From Mauremys mutica (lineage: Eukaryota; Chordata; Testudines; Geoemydidae): DNA of 64,000 nucleotides. The notes below the pieces were generated by a model. It did not search any database. It saw only the letters and a program-made list of their open reading frames with translations, and had not been told where the DNA came from. Made by a program: the position numbers and the translations under genes. The stretch lies in the NCBI RefSeq assembly GCF_020497125.1, contig NC_059074.1, positions 197,790,915 to 197,854,914 on the forward strand, written 5' to 3'. This document shows positions 1-11,700 of this stretch, piece by piece. Each line of letters begins with the position of its first letter. The stretch's first letter is position 1.

Positions 1-2709
1 CTAAAGCTCAACAAAATGCACATCCCAGCCCCCCCCCTTTTTTTTTTTAAGTACCACTGCATGCTGGAAGCCATAGGAAGGGATTGCAAGGGGAAGGCAG
101 AAGAAAGAAATCAGGAAACAGAAAACAGACAAGGATAAGAAAAGACAATTGAAAGGGGACGAGGGGGAAGGATAAACAAAAAGTCAGATTAGAAAACAAG
201 GGATGTGTTCATACTAAAAAAGTAAAAAAGAACAGAGATGGGAAAATAGACCAAAACCACAACAGAAAACAGGAACAAAGCAGCTAAATGTGGAGATTCT
301 CATGTTTTGGTGACATTAAAGATGTTGAAAGCCAGAAGTTCATTTGGCATGCCAGTGTCACAATAGATAAATAAAAAAAAATTAAAAAGTTTTTACTGTG
401 CCACACACACAAAAATAGTTGCTGATGCCTGGTCCCTGGTGTTTAAAAACCTGGTATGTGTCAGCTTTTTAGATGCTGGAATAGTTCATTTATGTTGAAA
501 CATGGGCTGGCTGTTTGCTGCTTTTCCACTGAGAATAGATTGGATTTCAGACTCCCCCACTCAGTTACCAAAAGCATTTCCATCAGCTGGAAATGCTTTT
601 CAATCCATCTTGCCAACATTTGACCTATGCTAGTTTCCTTTGGAAGGTGAAACCAGGATGGATCAGGCATGGATAAGCAATTCTCCACTGAAAGCATGTC
701 AAATAGATGAACAGCCTCATACGAGTTGAGAGGCAGCAAATGTAATGCTAGGGAATGGACATTTACTTAGATCTGCTCTATAAGAAAGTGAGTAATAATC
801 CCAGACACGCTGTACTTCTGCCTATCGATGAGTGAATAGAACACACATTCTATTCATTTTCCAAAATAATGTAAGAGAGTGCTGTTTATATGGTGTTTAC
901 ACAGCATCTAATTTAAAGAATGTAGGATATTAAAGTAACTGAAAAGTGCATTTGTTCCTACAGCATAAAATGAAGAGGTTGATTACTAGAACAATAATTG
1001 ACAGTTACACTGTATATATCTGCTTGTATATTATAGCATCCTACCTATTTTATATGACAAGAAAAGGTTTTAGCTATTTCAGCCCAGAAACATTGTTTTA
1101 TTCCTTTGCTACTGTCAGTGAAGCCCATGAAATGCCAGCCAGTTGCAAGATGATTTTTGTATGTATTTTCACCTTTGTATACGAAATGGAAGACTAAACT
1201 CTTTCTTAGTCAGGGTGGCTGACAATCATATGTCAGCCTGTGGCAACAGATACCGTGGTGGTACTTGCTTTAACGTTATAAAGTTCTAGCTACAGTATTC
1301 TATAGGTACATTCATGTCTATTATCTCGCTCCAAATTTTTTTTTTCCTTTTTTTGAACAGGCCCAGTTCTGAGGTCTCTCTCATTTCCCAAATGGCCTGC
1401 TGGCTTCTTTGTGGCTTATAGCAATGAAAGCCTCCCAAACTCTGGTTATACACAGCAGGCAACACTGCAGCTGAGGGAGGAGGATCAGGGCCAGAGACAT
1501 TTTCTTGCATACACCACTCTCCGAGAACTGTCTGACAGCACGTTTTCCTTGTCTCCATTGTGTCAAGTATGATGAAAAGGTTACATTCAAAAGTCTGTGC
1601 ATGACCTTATGGGCTAGGTATCTGCAGCTTAAAAAAGAAACCTGTATACAGCAAGATATTTTTTAAGCCCCAGAAATATGCAGTTCAGCCCCAATTTTGC
1701 CACATGATTTAGAGGGGAAAATGTACACCATTGCTGATACATCTCTCCATACATACCCAACGTTCCTCTTTTTAAACTAATGGTTTTCAAATTCTCTCTT
1801 TTCTTAGATCCATTGGGGAACCAAAACATAGTTCATGTATCCAATGACAAATCATGTGGTGCAAATTCATAAACCTCCCTCCCAGTATTCAGAAGAAAAA
1901 TTATAAAGGGATACTAAGAACAGAGTGATACTTTTTTTGATCCTCCATTGTTATCTTTCCTATTTTGTTCTCTCCAGGACCCTGTGTTTCCCTTTTTATT
2001 TTCTCTATTTTGCGTCTTTCTCTTTTCTTTTCTTTCAGCATTCAATTTTCTTGCCTCTTCTTTCTCCTCTTCTTGCCTTATTTCAAGTTCAATCCAACAA
2101 GTGGCTAGTTAGAAATGTAGAATCATTGTAGTGAAGCCCTTTACCTGCAGGACCTGCTGTGAATAAAACTGACTTGGATTAACACAATACTACTCAATTT
2201 CACTCACAGCAAGAGCCACAGGTAACGCACTTCAGGGAGAAAGAACAGTGTTACTAAATATTCAGCTTCCTGTGCTGAGTGCCAGCAGACATCCACTGGA
2301 TGACAGATCTGCTTGTGACCTCCATAAGCAATCACCTGTGACCTGCCAGTAAGCTGATTCCCTGAGGTTGAAACCTACTGAGTGGAACATGTGAGATATA
2401 TTAGATCTCTCCTTGCAAAACACTACCTTTTACCTGCAAAAAATGGAAAACCTAAATGTCAGGTATATGGTTGACATATGTAGGCTATAATGTTGAATTT
2501 AGATTATAAGGCATCAGTCCCACTCATTAGTAATGATACATCTATTTGTGCAGAAATAAGTAAATGTCAGTACTGTCAGTGAAAAGCTCATGATTAAGCT
2601 ATAGTTACATTTCTCTTAATATCTGCTTCTAGAAAGTGTATGTTTTCAAAGGCATTTACAATTTTAGTGCATTAAATCAATACTGCACAGAACTTATACA
2701 AAAAAGAGG
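1..2709. other. AT-rich non-coding flank, no gene seen
   Basis: No open frame here has recognisable protein motifs. Frames such as the one at 946-1197 are short, low in complexity and lack conserved domains. A poly-C/poly-T run lies near position 30-50. I see no clear transposon ends in this stretch, which runs directly into the left terminus of the DIRS element at 2710. Confidence 0.6.
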
Positions 2710-2920
2710 GTTACTCACCTTTGTAACTGTTGTTCTTCGAGATGTGTTGCTCATATCCATTCCAATTAGGTGTGCACGCACCGCGTGCACGCTCGTCGGA
2801 AGATTTTTACCCTAGCAACACTCGGTGGGTCGGCTGGGTCGCCCCCTGGAGTGGTGCCGTTATGGCGCTGGATATATACCCCTGCCGACCCAATGGCCCT
2901 TCAGTTCCTTCTTGCCGGCT
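2710..2920 (-). repeat. DIRS left inverted terminal repeat (3' end of element)
   Basis: Pairs in inverted orientation with 8551-8740. Shared landmarks are cattccaattaggtgtgc, ggaagatttttaccctagca, gtcgccccctggagtgg, ggatatatacccctgccgac and ttcagttccttctt. This end is about 20 bases longer at its outer tip (gttactcacctttgtaactg) than the right ITR, as expected for DIRS, where the two outer ends differ and are templated from the internal complementary region. Confidence 0.9.
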
Positions 2921-2946
2921 ACTCCGACAGAGGGGAAGGAGGGCGG

Positions 2947-3050
2947 GTTTGGAATGGATATGAGCAACACATCTCAAAGAACAACAGTTACAAAGGTGAG
3001 TAACTGTCTTTTCTTCTTCGAGTGCTTGCTCATATCCATTCCAATTAGGT
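2947..3050 (-). repeat. DIRS internal complementary region (ICR)
   Basis: The first half (2947-3004) is the inverted complement of the left outer terminus 2710-2766: tggatatgagcaacacatct, then gaacaacagttacaaaggtg. The second half (3010-3050) is complementary to the outer end of the right ITR: gagtgcttgctcatatcc, then attccaattaggtg. One short region thus joins both outer ends. This is the diagnostic DIRS arrangement thought to template the missing ends during circle formation. It lies just downstream of the recombinase gene, as in the family. Confidence 0.88.
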
Positions 3051-3066
3051 GACTCCCAAGCCTTAC

Positions 3067-3965
3067 CTAGGCGGTGGGGTCGGAGTGAGATGTCGCAGAA
3101 TGTAGAACTGCTGAGCCAAATACCGTGTCATCTCTGGACTGTTGTACCAATGCGTAATGTGACGCAAAGGTGTGGACCAAGGACCAGGTAGCTGCACAAC
3201 ATATCTCCTGGATGGGTACATGAGCCAGGAAGGCGGCAGATGACGCCTGAGCCCTGGTAGAATGTGCAGTGAGGTGGCTCATCGGAACATGAGCCAAGTC
3301 ATAGCAGGTGCGGATGCACGATGTCACCCAAGATGAAATCCTCTGGGAGGAGACAGGTAGGCCCTTCATTCGATCTGCCACCGCGACGAAGAGTTGGGGT
3401 GTTTTACGAAAAGGCCTTGTTCGCTCAATATAAAATGCGAGAGCCCTACGGACTTCTAGGGAGTGCAGTTGCTGCTCTCGGCGTGATGAGTGTGGCTTCG
3501 GAAAGAAGACCGGAAGGAAGATATCTTGATTGATATGGAAGGCCAATACCACTTTAGGGAGGAAGGCCGGATGTGTCTTCCAAGACAGATACAGCAGCAA
3601 GCAGGTTGCTAGCGGCTCGAAGGAAGCAGCCATAAGTTTGGCTAGGACTAGATTGAGGTCCCAGGTTGGGGCGGGGCGGCATACCTGTGGGTGTAAATGT
3701 TCCAAGCCCTTGAGGAACCTCGAAACCATGTGGTGAGAGAACACCGAGTGGCCGCTCTCCCCTGGGTGGAAGGCAGAGATGGCCGCCAAGTGCACCTTTA
3801 TTGATGATACCACTAGGCCGTGCTGTTTTAGAAACCAGAGGTAGTCCAAAATGGTAGGAACTGGTACCTCGGTGGGAACAACATTACAATTGGTCGCATC
3901 AGCAGGAGAAACGCTTCCACTTGGCCAGATATGTTAACCGAGTGGAAGGTTTCCTACTACCCAGG
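3067..3965 (-). pseudogene. DIRS tyrosine recombinase (broken at its N-terminal part)
   Basis: The open part runs 3849-3067 (about 260 residues) on the minus strand. It contains the C-terminal catalytic pattern of tyrosine recombinases: an HSTR motif (H-x-x-R, within LTAHSTRAQASS) and, about 30 residues on, the tyrosine nucleophile in FASHYAL. Family members insert the circular cDNA by site-specific recombination instead of using a DDE integrase. Upstream of 3849 the frame carrying RKPSTRLTYLAKWKRFS continues to about 3965 but is interrupted by TGA and TAA codons and a frame change, so a full-length enzyme is not encoded here. The first ATG of the open part is internal, not a true start. It lies directly upstream of the ICR. 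Confidence 0.88.
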
Positions 3966-4014
3966 AGTACTTGTTGTACCGAGGCAGGGCAACGTAACTC
4001 AGACTGGCTAACCA

Positions 4015-5710
4015 CGCAGCAACCATGCTGTGAGGTGAAGAGACTGCAGGTCCGGGTGGTGAAGTCTGCCGTGGTCCTGAGTTATGAGGTCCAGGCAAAG
4101 AGGTAGGGGGATTGGGTTGGCCACCGACAGGTCGAGCAACATGGTGTACCAATGTTGCCTCGGCCACGCTGGAGCGATCATGATCAGGTGGGCTCTGTCT
4201 CTGCGGAGCTTGAGCAGGACCCTGTGAACCAGCGGGAACAGTGGGAAGGCGTAAAGTAGATGGCTCGTTCACGGTATCAGAAATGTGTCTGAGATGGAGC
4301 CCGGGGAGAGACCCTGGAAGGAACAGAACGCCTGGCATTTCCTGTTCTCGCGGGAGGTGAAGAGGTCTATGCGGGGAGAACCCCACTTCCGGAAAACAGA
4401 ATGGATAACGTCCGGACGAATCGACCACTTGTGAGACAGGAAGGATCTGCTGAGGTGATCCGCCAGAGTGTTCCGAACCCCTGGGAGAAAAGACGCTACC
4501 AGGTCAATCGAGTGGGCTATGCAAAAGTCCCAGAGCTGAATAGCTTCCTGACAAAGGAGGGAGGAATGTGCTCCATCCTGCTTGTTTATGTAAAACATGG
4601 CCGTTGTGTTGTCTGTGAACACTGAGACACAACGGCCTTGTATATGCTCTCGAAATACCTGGCACGGAAAGCGGACTGCTCTCAGCTCCTGCACATTGAT
4701 GTGCCAGGCCAGTTCCTGAGCTGACCAAAGGCCTTGAGTGTGGGGATCCTCAAGGTGGGCACCCCAACCCAGAGATGACGCGTCCGTTGTCAGGGCCATT
4801 GAAGGTTGAGGCGAGTGGAATGGCATCCCTGCACAGACCAGGGAGGGCGACAGCCACCAGGCCAGGGAGCCTAGGATGCTCGGGGGGATAGTGAGGATCA
4901 TGTCTATGCTGTCTCTGCCCGGCTGGTATACCAAGGTGAGCCAAGTTTGAAGGGGACAGAGACGTAGTCTGGCGTGTTTGGTCATGAACGTGCAGGCAGC
5001 CATGTGACCCAGGAGGCCTAGACAAGTGCGAGCCGAAGTTGTCGGGAAGTTTTGTAGGCCTTGGATAATTTATGCCATTGCCTGAATCCGAGGCTGTGGT
5101 AAGCAGGCTCTGGCGAGATTGGAGTCCAGGATGTCCCCAATGAAGTCTATTCTCTGTGTGGGAACCAGAGTGGACTTCTCTATATTGATCATCAGGCCTA
5201 ATCGCCTAATAGGTCCTTGACGATGCTCACATGATGGGCGACTTGGGTCTCGGAGGTCCCTCGAATGAGCCAATTGTCGAGATACGGGAAGACGTGTATC
5301 CAACGACGATGGAGGGAGGTGGCGACTACAGCCATGCATTTTGTGAATACTCTTTGGGCTGTAGAGAGGCCAAACGGAAGGACCGTAAATTGGAAATGTC
5401 GACAGTTGACCACAAAATGGAGGTACCACCTGTGTGGTGGGTAAATAGCAATGTGAAAATACGCTTCCTTCATATCGAGGGCGGCATACCAGTTTCCGGG
5501 ATCCAAGGACGGGATGATGGTCCCCAGGGACACCATGCGGAACTTCAACTTTATCATGAATTTGTTGAGTTCTCGCAGGTCTAGGATAGGTCTCAGACCT
5601 CCCTTTGCCCTGGGGATTAGGAAATAGCGGGAATAAGACCCCTTGCCCCTCGAGTCTTTTGGTACCTCCTTTATTGCTCCCCTGGCAAGGAGCGTCCGAA
5701 CCTCTTGCAA
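4015..5710 (-). pseudogene. DIRS reverse transcriptase - RNase H (with possible methyltransferase-like tail)
   Basis: The RT part (5710-5198) shows LDLRELNKF, ALDMKEAYFHI, LPFGLSTAQRVF and the active-site box YLDNWL. The box is normally YxDD, so the second catalytic Asp reads Asn here. After a frame change near 5200-5215 the RT thumb continues (IEKSTLVPTQRIDFIGDIL, about 5160) to a TAA at about 5070. The same frame resumes as RNase H (5003-4269) with TDASSLGWGAH, an ELRAV box, FTDNTTAMFYINK and LADHLSR. A TGA at about 4266 is followed in the same frame by YAFPLFPLVHRVLLKLR up to about 4020, the tail that DIRS polyproteins carry and that is often described as Dam-methyltransferase-like; I see no clear catalytic motif there. 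The frame overlaps the recombinase region downstream. One frameshift, two in-frame stops and the changed YxDD box indicate a dead copy. Confidence 0.9.
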
Positions 5711-5918
5711 AAGGAATTGCTCACGAGAGGGGTCCCTGAAGAGGGACGAGGATGGAGGGTGGGTGGGGGGGCAAAATAAACTGGAGGTGGAATCCGTGCG
5801 TAGGACCCAATGATCCGAAGTTAGGTGGGTCCACGCAGGGAGGAAATAGGAGAGGCGGTTGTAAAAAGGAGGAAAAGGATCCTGGAAAACAACTGGTATG
5901 CCGTCCTCGGGCGTGCCT

Positions 5919-8395
5919 TCAAAAGTTTGGCTTGGGTCCCGCGGGTGGTTTGGGGGGACCCTGATTTTGACCCCGTTGGGGTCCAGACTGCTGTCTGCGA
6001 TTGTCTCGGCCGCGCCTTCTGCCCAAGTCCTGTCGCGGCCTAGGCGGGGGGTCAGGGCGGTGAGGCTGAGGACGGAAGGACCTGCGCTGAGTCACCGGGG
6101 TGTGCGGTCCGAGCAAGCGCATGATCACCCTGTTGTCCTTTAGGCTTTGCAGCCTAGGGTCAGTCTTTTCAGAAAATAGGCCTTGGCCATCAAAGGGCAA
6201 GTCCTGTATAGTCTGTTGTAACTCAGGTGGAAGGCCTGACACCTGAAGCCATGATATTCTCCTCATGGCGACTCCTGAAGCCAGAGTCCTGGCTGCGGAG
6301 TCGGCTGCGTCCAACGAGGCTTGGAGAGAGGTTCTCGCCACCTTCTTCACTTCCTCCAAAAGGGCAGCAAACTCCTGGCGAGAGTCTTGGGGAACTAGCT
6401 CCGTGAATTTCCCAACCGCCGCCCAGGTGTTATAGTTGTACTGACTAAGCAGGGCTTGCTGGTTTGCCACCCTGAGTTGGAGGCCTCCAGCAGAGTATAC
6501 TTTGCGTCCCAATAAGTCCATGCGCCTAGCCTCCTTTGACTTTGGAGCAGTTGCTTATTGGCCATGGCGCTCCCTTTCATTGACCGATTGCATGACTAGG
6601 GAGCAGGGAGGAGGGTGCACGTACAGGTACTCGTACCCCTTAGAGAGTACCAGGTATTTCCGCTCAACTCCCCTGGCCGTGGGCGGAATAGAGGCTGGAG
6701 ATTGCCAGATGGTATCGGCGTTTGCCTGAATAGTACGAATAAATGGCAAGGCCACTCTTGTGGGGGTGTCAGCTGATAAAATATCCACCACAGGGTCTTC
6801 TATCTCCGGGACCTCCTCCACCTGAAGATTCATATTTTGGGCCACCTGCCTGAGAAGGTCCTGATGGGCCCTCAGGTCAATTGGGGGAGGGCTGGAGGAG
6901 GATGTCCCCACCACCGCTTCATCTGGAGAGGAGGAAAAGGAAAGGACAAGGACTAGAGGGTCCTGCGTGGGCTCTTGTTCTTGGGCAGTGTCAGGCTCAG
7001 GTGGGACCTGAGAGTCTGTTGGTGGAATGGGAGCTTCATCCGTACCCGCAGGAGGGAGGCGGCTTACAGTCGCCTCTGGCACCCGGTGTTCAGATGGCAT
7101 GGAGTGTGATGCCGCTGGGGGTGCACCTTGGGCTTGGTGATACGCCCAAGGTGTCCAGAACAACCACTGATGGGGCCCTTGTTCTTGGGCTTGGGTCTCC
7201 TGGAAGACTCGGCTGGGCACGTCTGAGTCATGGTCCTGTGCATAGGAAGCACTGTCCGCGTGAGATGACACTGAGGTGTGTCTAGACGGCCAAGGAGGAG
7301 CTGAGAAACCCTGGGAAGGGGCCACGTCTCTAGACAATCTCTCTCGGTGCGACACCAGACAACGGTACCGGGCGTCATAACGGTACCGTGAACGAGACCG
7401 GGACCTGCGACCGCATCGGTGCCGGGAGGTCGACCGGGATCTCGAAGCTCGACACCTGAAGCGGCTGAGAGAGGTGCGGTGCCAGGAATGGTGCCGGGAG
7501 CTGGATCGGTGCTGGGAGTACTGGGCTGGCGAATGGGACGCTGATCGGTGCCGCGAGTGCGACCAGTACTGAGATGGAGAGCGGTGCCGGGACTGCGAGC
7601 GGTGTCGGGACCGAGAACACCAGTGGGACCGAGATCGTGATCAGTGCCTCTCAGCGGTGCCGACAGAGGGTGGCCTCAGCAGGGCAGGCTTGCCAATTGA
7701 CTGTATGACCCGCACCGGTGGTGCCAGGGGTTGAGGCAGTGCAGACTCTGTCAGCGCGATTAACTCCCTCACCGTGGAAAAGGTCTCCGGCATGGAGGGA
7801 ATAGTGAGCTCGACCATGGCGTGCGCCGGGGAGCTTTCAGGCACCGGACTCGACGGCCCTTGCGGGACCAGAATCAACGGTGCCGAAGCTGGCGGTGCCA
7901 CGGCAGGCGTCGGTGCCGGGCAGTCCGACTTAGGCGGGTGCTCTGACTGTGGTGCAGGCGGCACCGAAGCAGCAGGAGTCTTATGATGTTTCTTGACCCG
8001 TGGGAAGAGGGAATGGTGCCGGGCAGACATCGGTGCCGGCGACAGTCGGTGCCGAGGGCTTTAGTGGTACCAGGGCAATCTGGAGCCGAAAGAGCGCTTC
8101 TCCCTGATGTAGACTATCCAGCGCTCGGTGCCAAGGGCGGTGGAGTAAGAGCTGCCTCCATCAGGAGCTGTCTGAGACAAAAGTCCCGCTCCTTCTTCGT
8201 CCTCGGCTTAAAGGCCTTACAGATCCGGCACGTATCTGAGAGATGGGATTCCCCAAGGCACTTAAGGCAGGAGTCATGGGGATCTCCCGTTGGCATCGGC
8301 TTGTGGCAGGCCAAGCACGGTTTGAAGCCCGGTGAACCGGGCATGAACCCCGGTACCAGGTGCGGGGAAGGAGCTAATCCCCGAACCCCTCGCAA
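5919..8395 (-). pseudogene. DIRS Gag-like ORF1 with Cys/His cluster and RS-rich domain
   Basis: Read on the minus strand. The N-terminal part (8395-8114) has a compact Cys/His cluster (CLACHK...CLKCLGESHLSDTCRIC), likely a zinc-binding fold. A frame change near 8110 leads to the long frame, which begins at about 8030 with Pro/Ala-rich sequence. From about 7640 to 7330 the protein is very rich in RS, SR, HR and SH pairs (for example RASRSRSTSRHR), interrupted by one TGA at about 7641. The acidic and proline-rich middle (7355-6555) ends in a TAA. The C-terminal part (6521-5919) includes MDLLGRKVYSAGGLQLR and an Arg/Pro/Gln-rich basic tail. Gag of DIRS elements binds element RNA and packages it. 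At least one frameshift and two nonsense codons make this copy defective. No function beyond Gag is inferred. Confidence 0.82.
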
Positions 8396-8550
8396 CTACA
8401 TACACTAACTATATTATAGAAACAACTAAAACTAACTACAACTATAGAGATTATAACTATATACACAACAATTAGTAAGAAAACTACGAGTAGCTAGGGA
8501 AGTGGAGATCAGCTAAGCCGCGCTCCACTGTTCCAACGACTGACACGGGC

Positions 8551-8740
8551 GGTAAGAAGGAACTGAAGGGCCGTTGGGTCGGCAGGGGTATATATCCGGT
8601 GCCATAATGGCGCCACTCCAGGGGGCGACCCAGCTGACCCACCGAGTGCTGCTAGGGTAAAAATCTTCCGACGAACGTGCATGCAGCGCGCGCACACCTA
8701 ATTGGAATCGATATGAGCAAGCACTCAAAGAAGAACAACA
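8551..8740 (-). repeat. DIRS right inverted terminal repeat (5' end of element)
   Basis: Inverted partner of 2710-2920. The outer tip ends in gcactcaaagaagaacaaca and is copied in complement at 3010-3050. Inverted terminal repeats of DIRS elements normally contain the promoter for the element RNA; no TATA position is claimed. Confidence 0.9.
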
Positions 8741-11700
8741 TTTATATGGAACACATGCCTCTTTATTTGTTTAATTTTTAAGCCATAGTTGGCATTTATA
8801 GGTTAATTATAAAACACACTGTGGACCAAAAATACCACAGTGCACAAAGTGACCGGGGATAATTCCCACGTGCATAGAAAGCAGTTGTGTTCAAGCAAGC
8901 GTAGACACTGAATCAAGAATTCTTTTAAAACCCTCAGAAGACTCACATGGTGTTCTCTGTTGCCTTAACTGAAGGTTCAACAGCTAGAGCTAGACTGAGA
9001 TTCTTAATGTCATTTTCTTTGCTACATGAATTTTTGATCTCCCTTCATAGGGGCATAGAGAAACAGCCAACTTACAGCGTGTGCATGAAGCCAAAGAGAT
9101 GATCCATATCAGGTTCCCACTGGGATCCTTCCAAATATGCCCTTTCCATGAATAATATTCACAGGGGGAGTCCCTATCCAGAGTCATTTCATCATGCTTG
9201 ATTTACACTAGATTCACCTTGCCTAATCAGAATCACACTAAGCATAAAGCACAGTACGGCAGGTGGGGCAAAACACACTGAGCCCGTCTCTTTGGCTCAT
9301 GGGAAATGACTCTCAAATGAGCTGGAGTAGCTCTTTAACTAAGGCACTCCCAGTGGAAAAGTAGTCCAGTGTTTGGAATCATTTCAAGAATGTTAAACTC
9401 TTGGTTGTTTTGAACATGGAATTAGTCATTTAGTTAAAATACCATGTAACAGTTCTAGAACCAATAAGCACAGACATTTTATGCATTTTTGATGCACTGA
9501 AGTGCATGCAGATCCCCAGTGCCCTAGTGTGTCATGACTGCAGAACAGCAGCAGATAGTTATCAGCTCAGCCCTAATTAATTTACTCCCAAATGAGCACT
9601 GTGCTTGGAAGTGAATAAAATGTAATTTCATCCTGGAAGACCACATCACACAAATGGGACAACTCTTAACCTCACCAATTTGCATCAATTATGTAACTGT
9701 GGAGAATTGGATGTTTTAATAAAAAGAAGCTTAATGCTAAAAAATATTGGAACCCTATTACATATCAAACACATTTGGATAAAACCCTTCTCATTTATGT
9801 GTTAGTAAACGCACTAAAATAACCAAGAAAACAATTGTTCAAGGTTTTTGGTTTTCTGTTATGTCTCACACATAGATGCCTCAAAAACTCATATCACATC
9901 ACTCAGTACTATTTTAAGTAACCATTATATATGGTTATATATAGTATATATAATGTACAAGTGCAATAATGGATTTTTGAGTTTTGCTGTACTGGACATT
10001 TGAAAAAAAATCCAGTCCCAAAACTGAATTTCCTAAATTTTCTGAAATAGTTCTATCACAGTTTTCCCAGGGTCAAAATACATGCCTGTTTGAAGGACAG
10101 CACAAGGCCTATGGAGCCCAACTTAAGGCCCCTAAGTCTTCTCTCAGATCCTAGTTCTTCTTAAGTCAAATGGCAAAACGTCCATTGATTGCAATGGGAT
10201 CGGGGAGTGAGTCACTTCTGTTCAAACAGTATGTGCTTTTTCTCCCCTTTATTCATTTTTCTAAGAAAAATTCAGAATCAAACAAAACCAAAAATGCAAT
10301 GAGTATTCAATAATACTACCATCAGGACAAAGGAATGCTAACATATGAGTTTATGCTTTAGGCATTTACATATTGTAATATCATAGATGTATCCTGGTGA
10401 TTCCAATATTTTGTTGCTGTTATATTTATTTTCTACAAAGCTGTTTGACAATTCCTGTAACCCTTCCGAATAAAGCAGAAGTGGTATTTGATTTCCATTT
10501 CTTAGAATTATACATTTTGCTTTTAACAGATATTTTTGCAAGAAGGCACCTTCATTCTAGACGAGGGTGTAAACCATAAATTCTAGAACAAATCTGGGAA
10601 GAAGCGGTTAATCCTGTGGTTTGGATTTGAACCTATTTCTGCTATACCTCACTAATTTCTGCTGTCTGGGATATTATAGGGAACAAAGTTTGTTTGGATT
10701 TCTGATGTCGCTACAACAAATTTTGTCGGAAGATCCATCAACTCTTGTTCTAATGTTGGAGGAAGCCAATTACAAAACCTTATAATTTACTTAGAAGTGA
10801 ATATGAAGATGGAAGGGAGTAACAAAAATGCCGAATGTTTCAGGGAAACACTAAATTTTGACAAATACAGTAAAGGCCTCACCAAATAAAAAATATGATT
10901 TAGAGACACATATGTTAAAATATATATATATACGCACAAGCTATTTTTCTTTCAAAGTGGATTTGGTTAGCACAAGAGGAGAGATATTTTGTATTACACG
11001 AGAATCACTGACATAGTATGCAGCAGCTTTTTCAGATACAGTCAGTGCCAGAAATGTTGCAGTGTAGGACATCATTCTCCTAAATCGATACCAGCGGCAT
11101 CCTAACATCTACACGTGCACTCTCATCCTACAGACCAATCAAATACAGATTTCTGAAAAAACAGCAACTGGTGCCCACTTATAGTTATTTCTACATTAAA
11201 ACAGGTTCATGTAAATAATAAATAAGATGGGCCAGAATTGAGCAGAGCCTTCCAAAGGAACTTTGTGTGGCTAGTACAGCAGCATAGGTTTGCTCACTGA
11301 TGTGGTGGCCTAACATTGTTTCTTTTAAAGTCTTTGCTTGATGCCAGGTTTGTGGTGTTCTCACAGGCCGAAGTCCTGCCTCCTGATCACATACAGTTGC
11401 ATATGACCACACAGGATGGGGCCAATAGCTGAAACAGCAACACCTGGGTAGTGCAGGCAGTTTGAAGAGAAGAGGTTGTAGTTGTTTTCAATAGCAGTAG
11501 CCCTAAGTGATCATGGAAGAGGAGGAGGAGGAGGTAGAGACAGTAGTAGTAAGAGGCCCTCAGCGCTGAGCTCTCCATTTCTTCCCAGAGCTGCATCCTA
11601 GTCATGCTCCCTAAACCTTCCTAATCACTTCTTTTTCTTAAAGTCTAGCCCTGCAGCCCCAAACCACCATTTTCATTGATCGACTCTGAATTTCTTTAAT

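Larger units (their letters stand above)
2710..8740 (-). mobile_element. DIRS-type tyrosine-recombinase retrotransposon, nearly full length
   Basis: About 6.0 kb, read on the minus strand. The order is right ITR, gag, RT/RNase H, tyrosine recombinase, internal complementary region, left ITR. This is the layout of DIRS1-like elements, which integrate through a circular DNA made by reverse transcription and need no target duplication; none is seen (flanks differ: an A-rich run at left, tttatatgg at right). The two ITRs are inverted and very similar over about 190 bp, so the insertion is fairly young. The coding parts nevertheless carry several stops and frameshifts, so this copy is probably not autonomous. 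It is GC-rich compared with its AT-rich surroundings. Confidence is high for the class; no family name is assigned. Confidence 0.93.

Noticed and set aside
461..739. A 92-residue minus-strand frame in the left flank
   Set aside because: No recognisable motif and no coding context; length is within chance for this composition.
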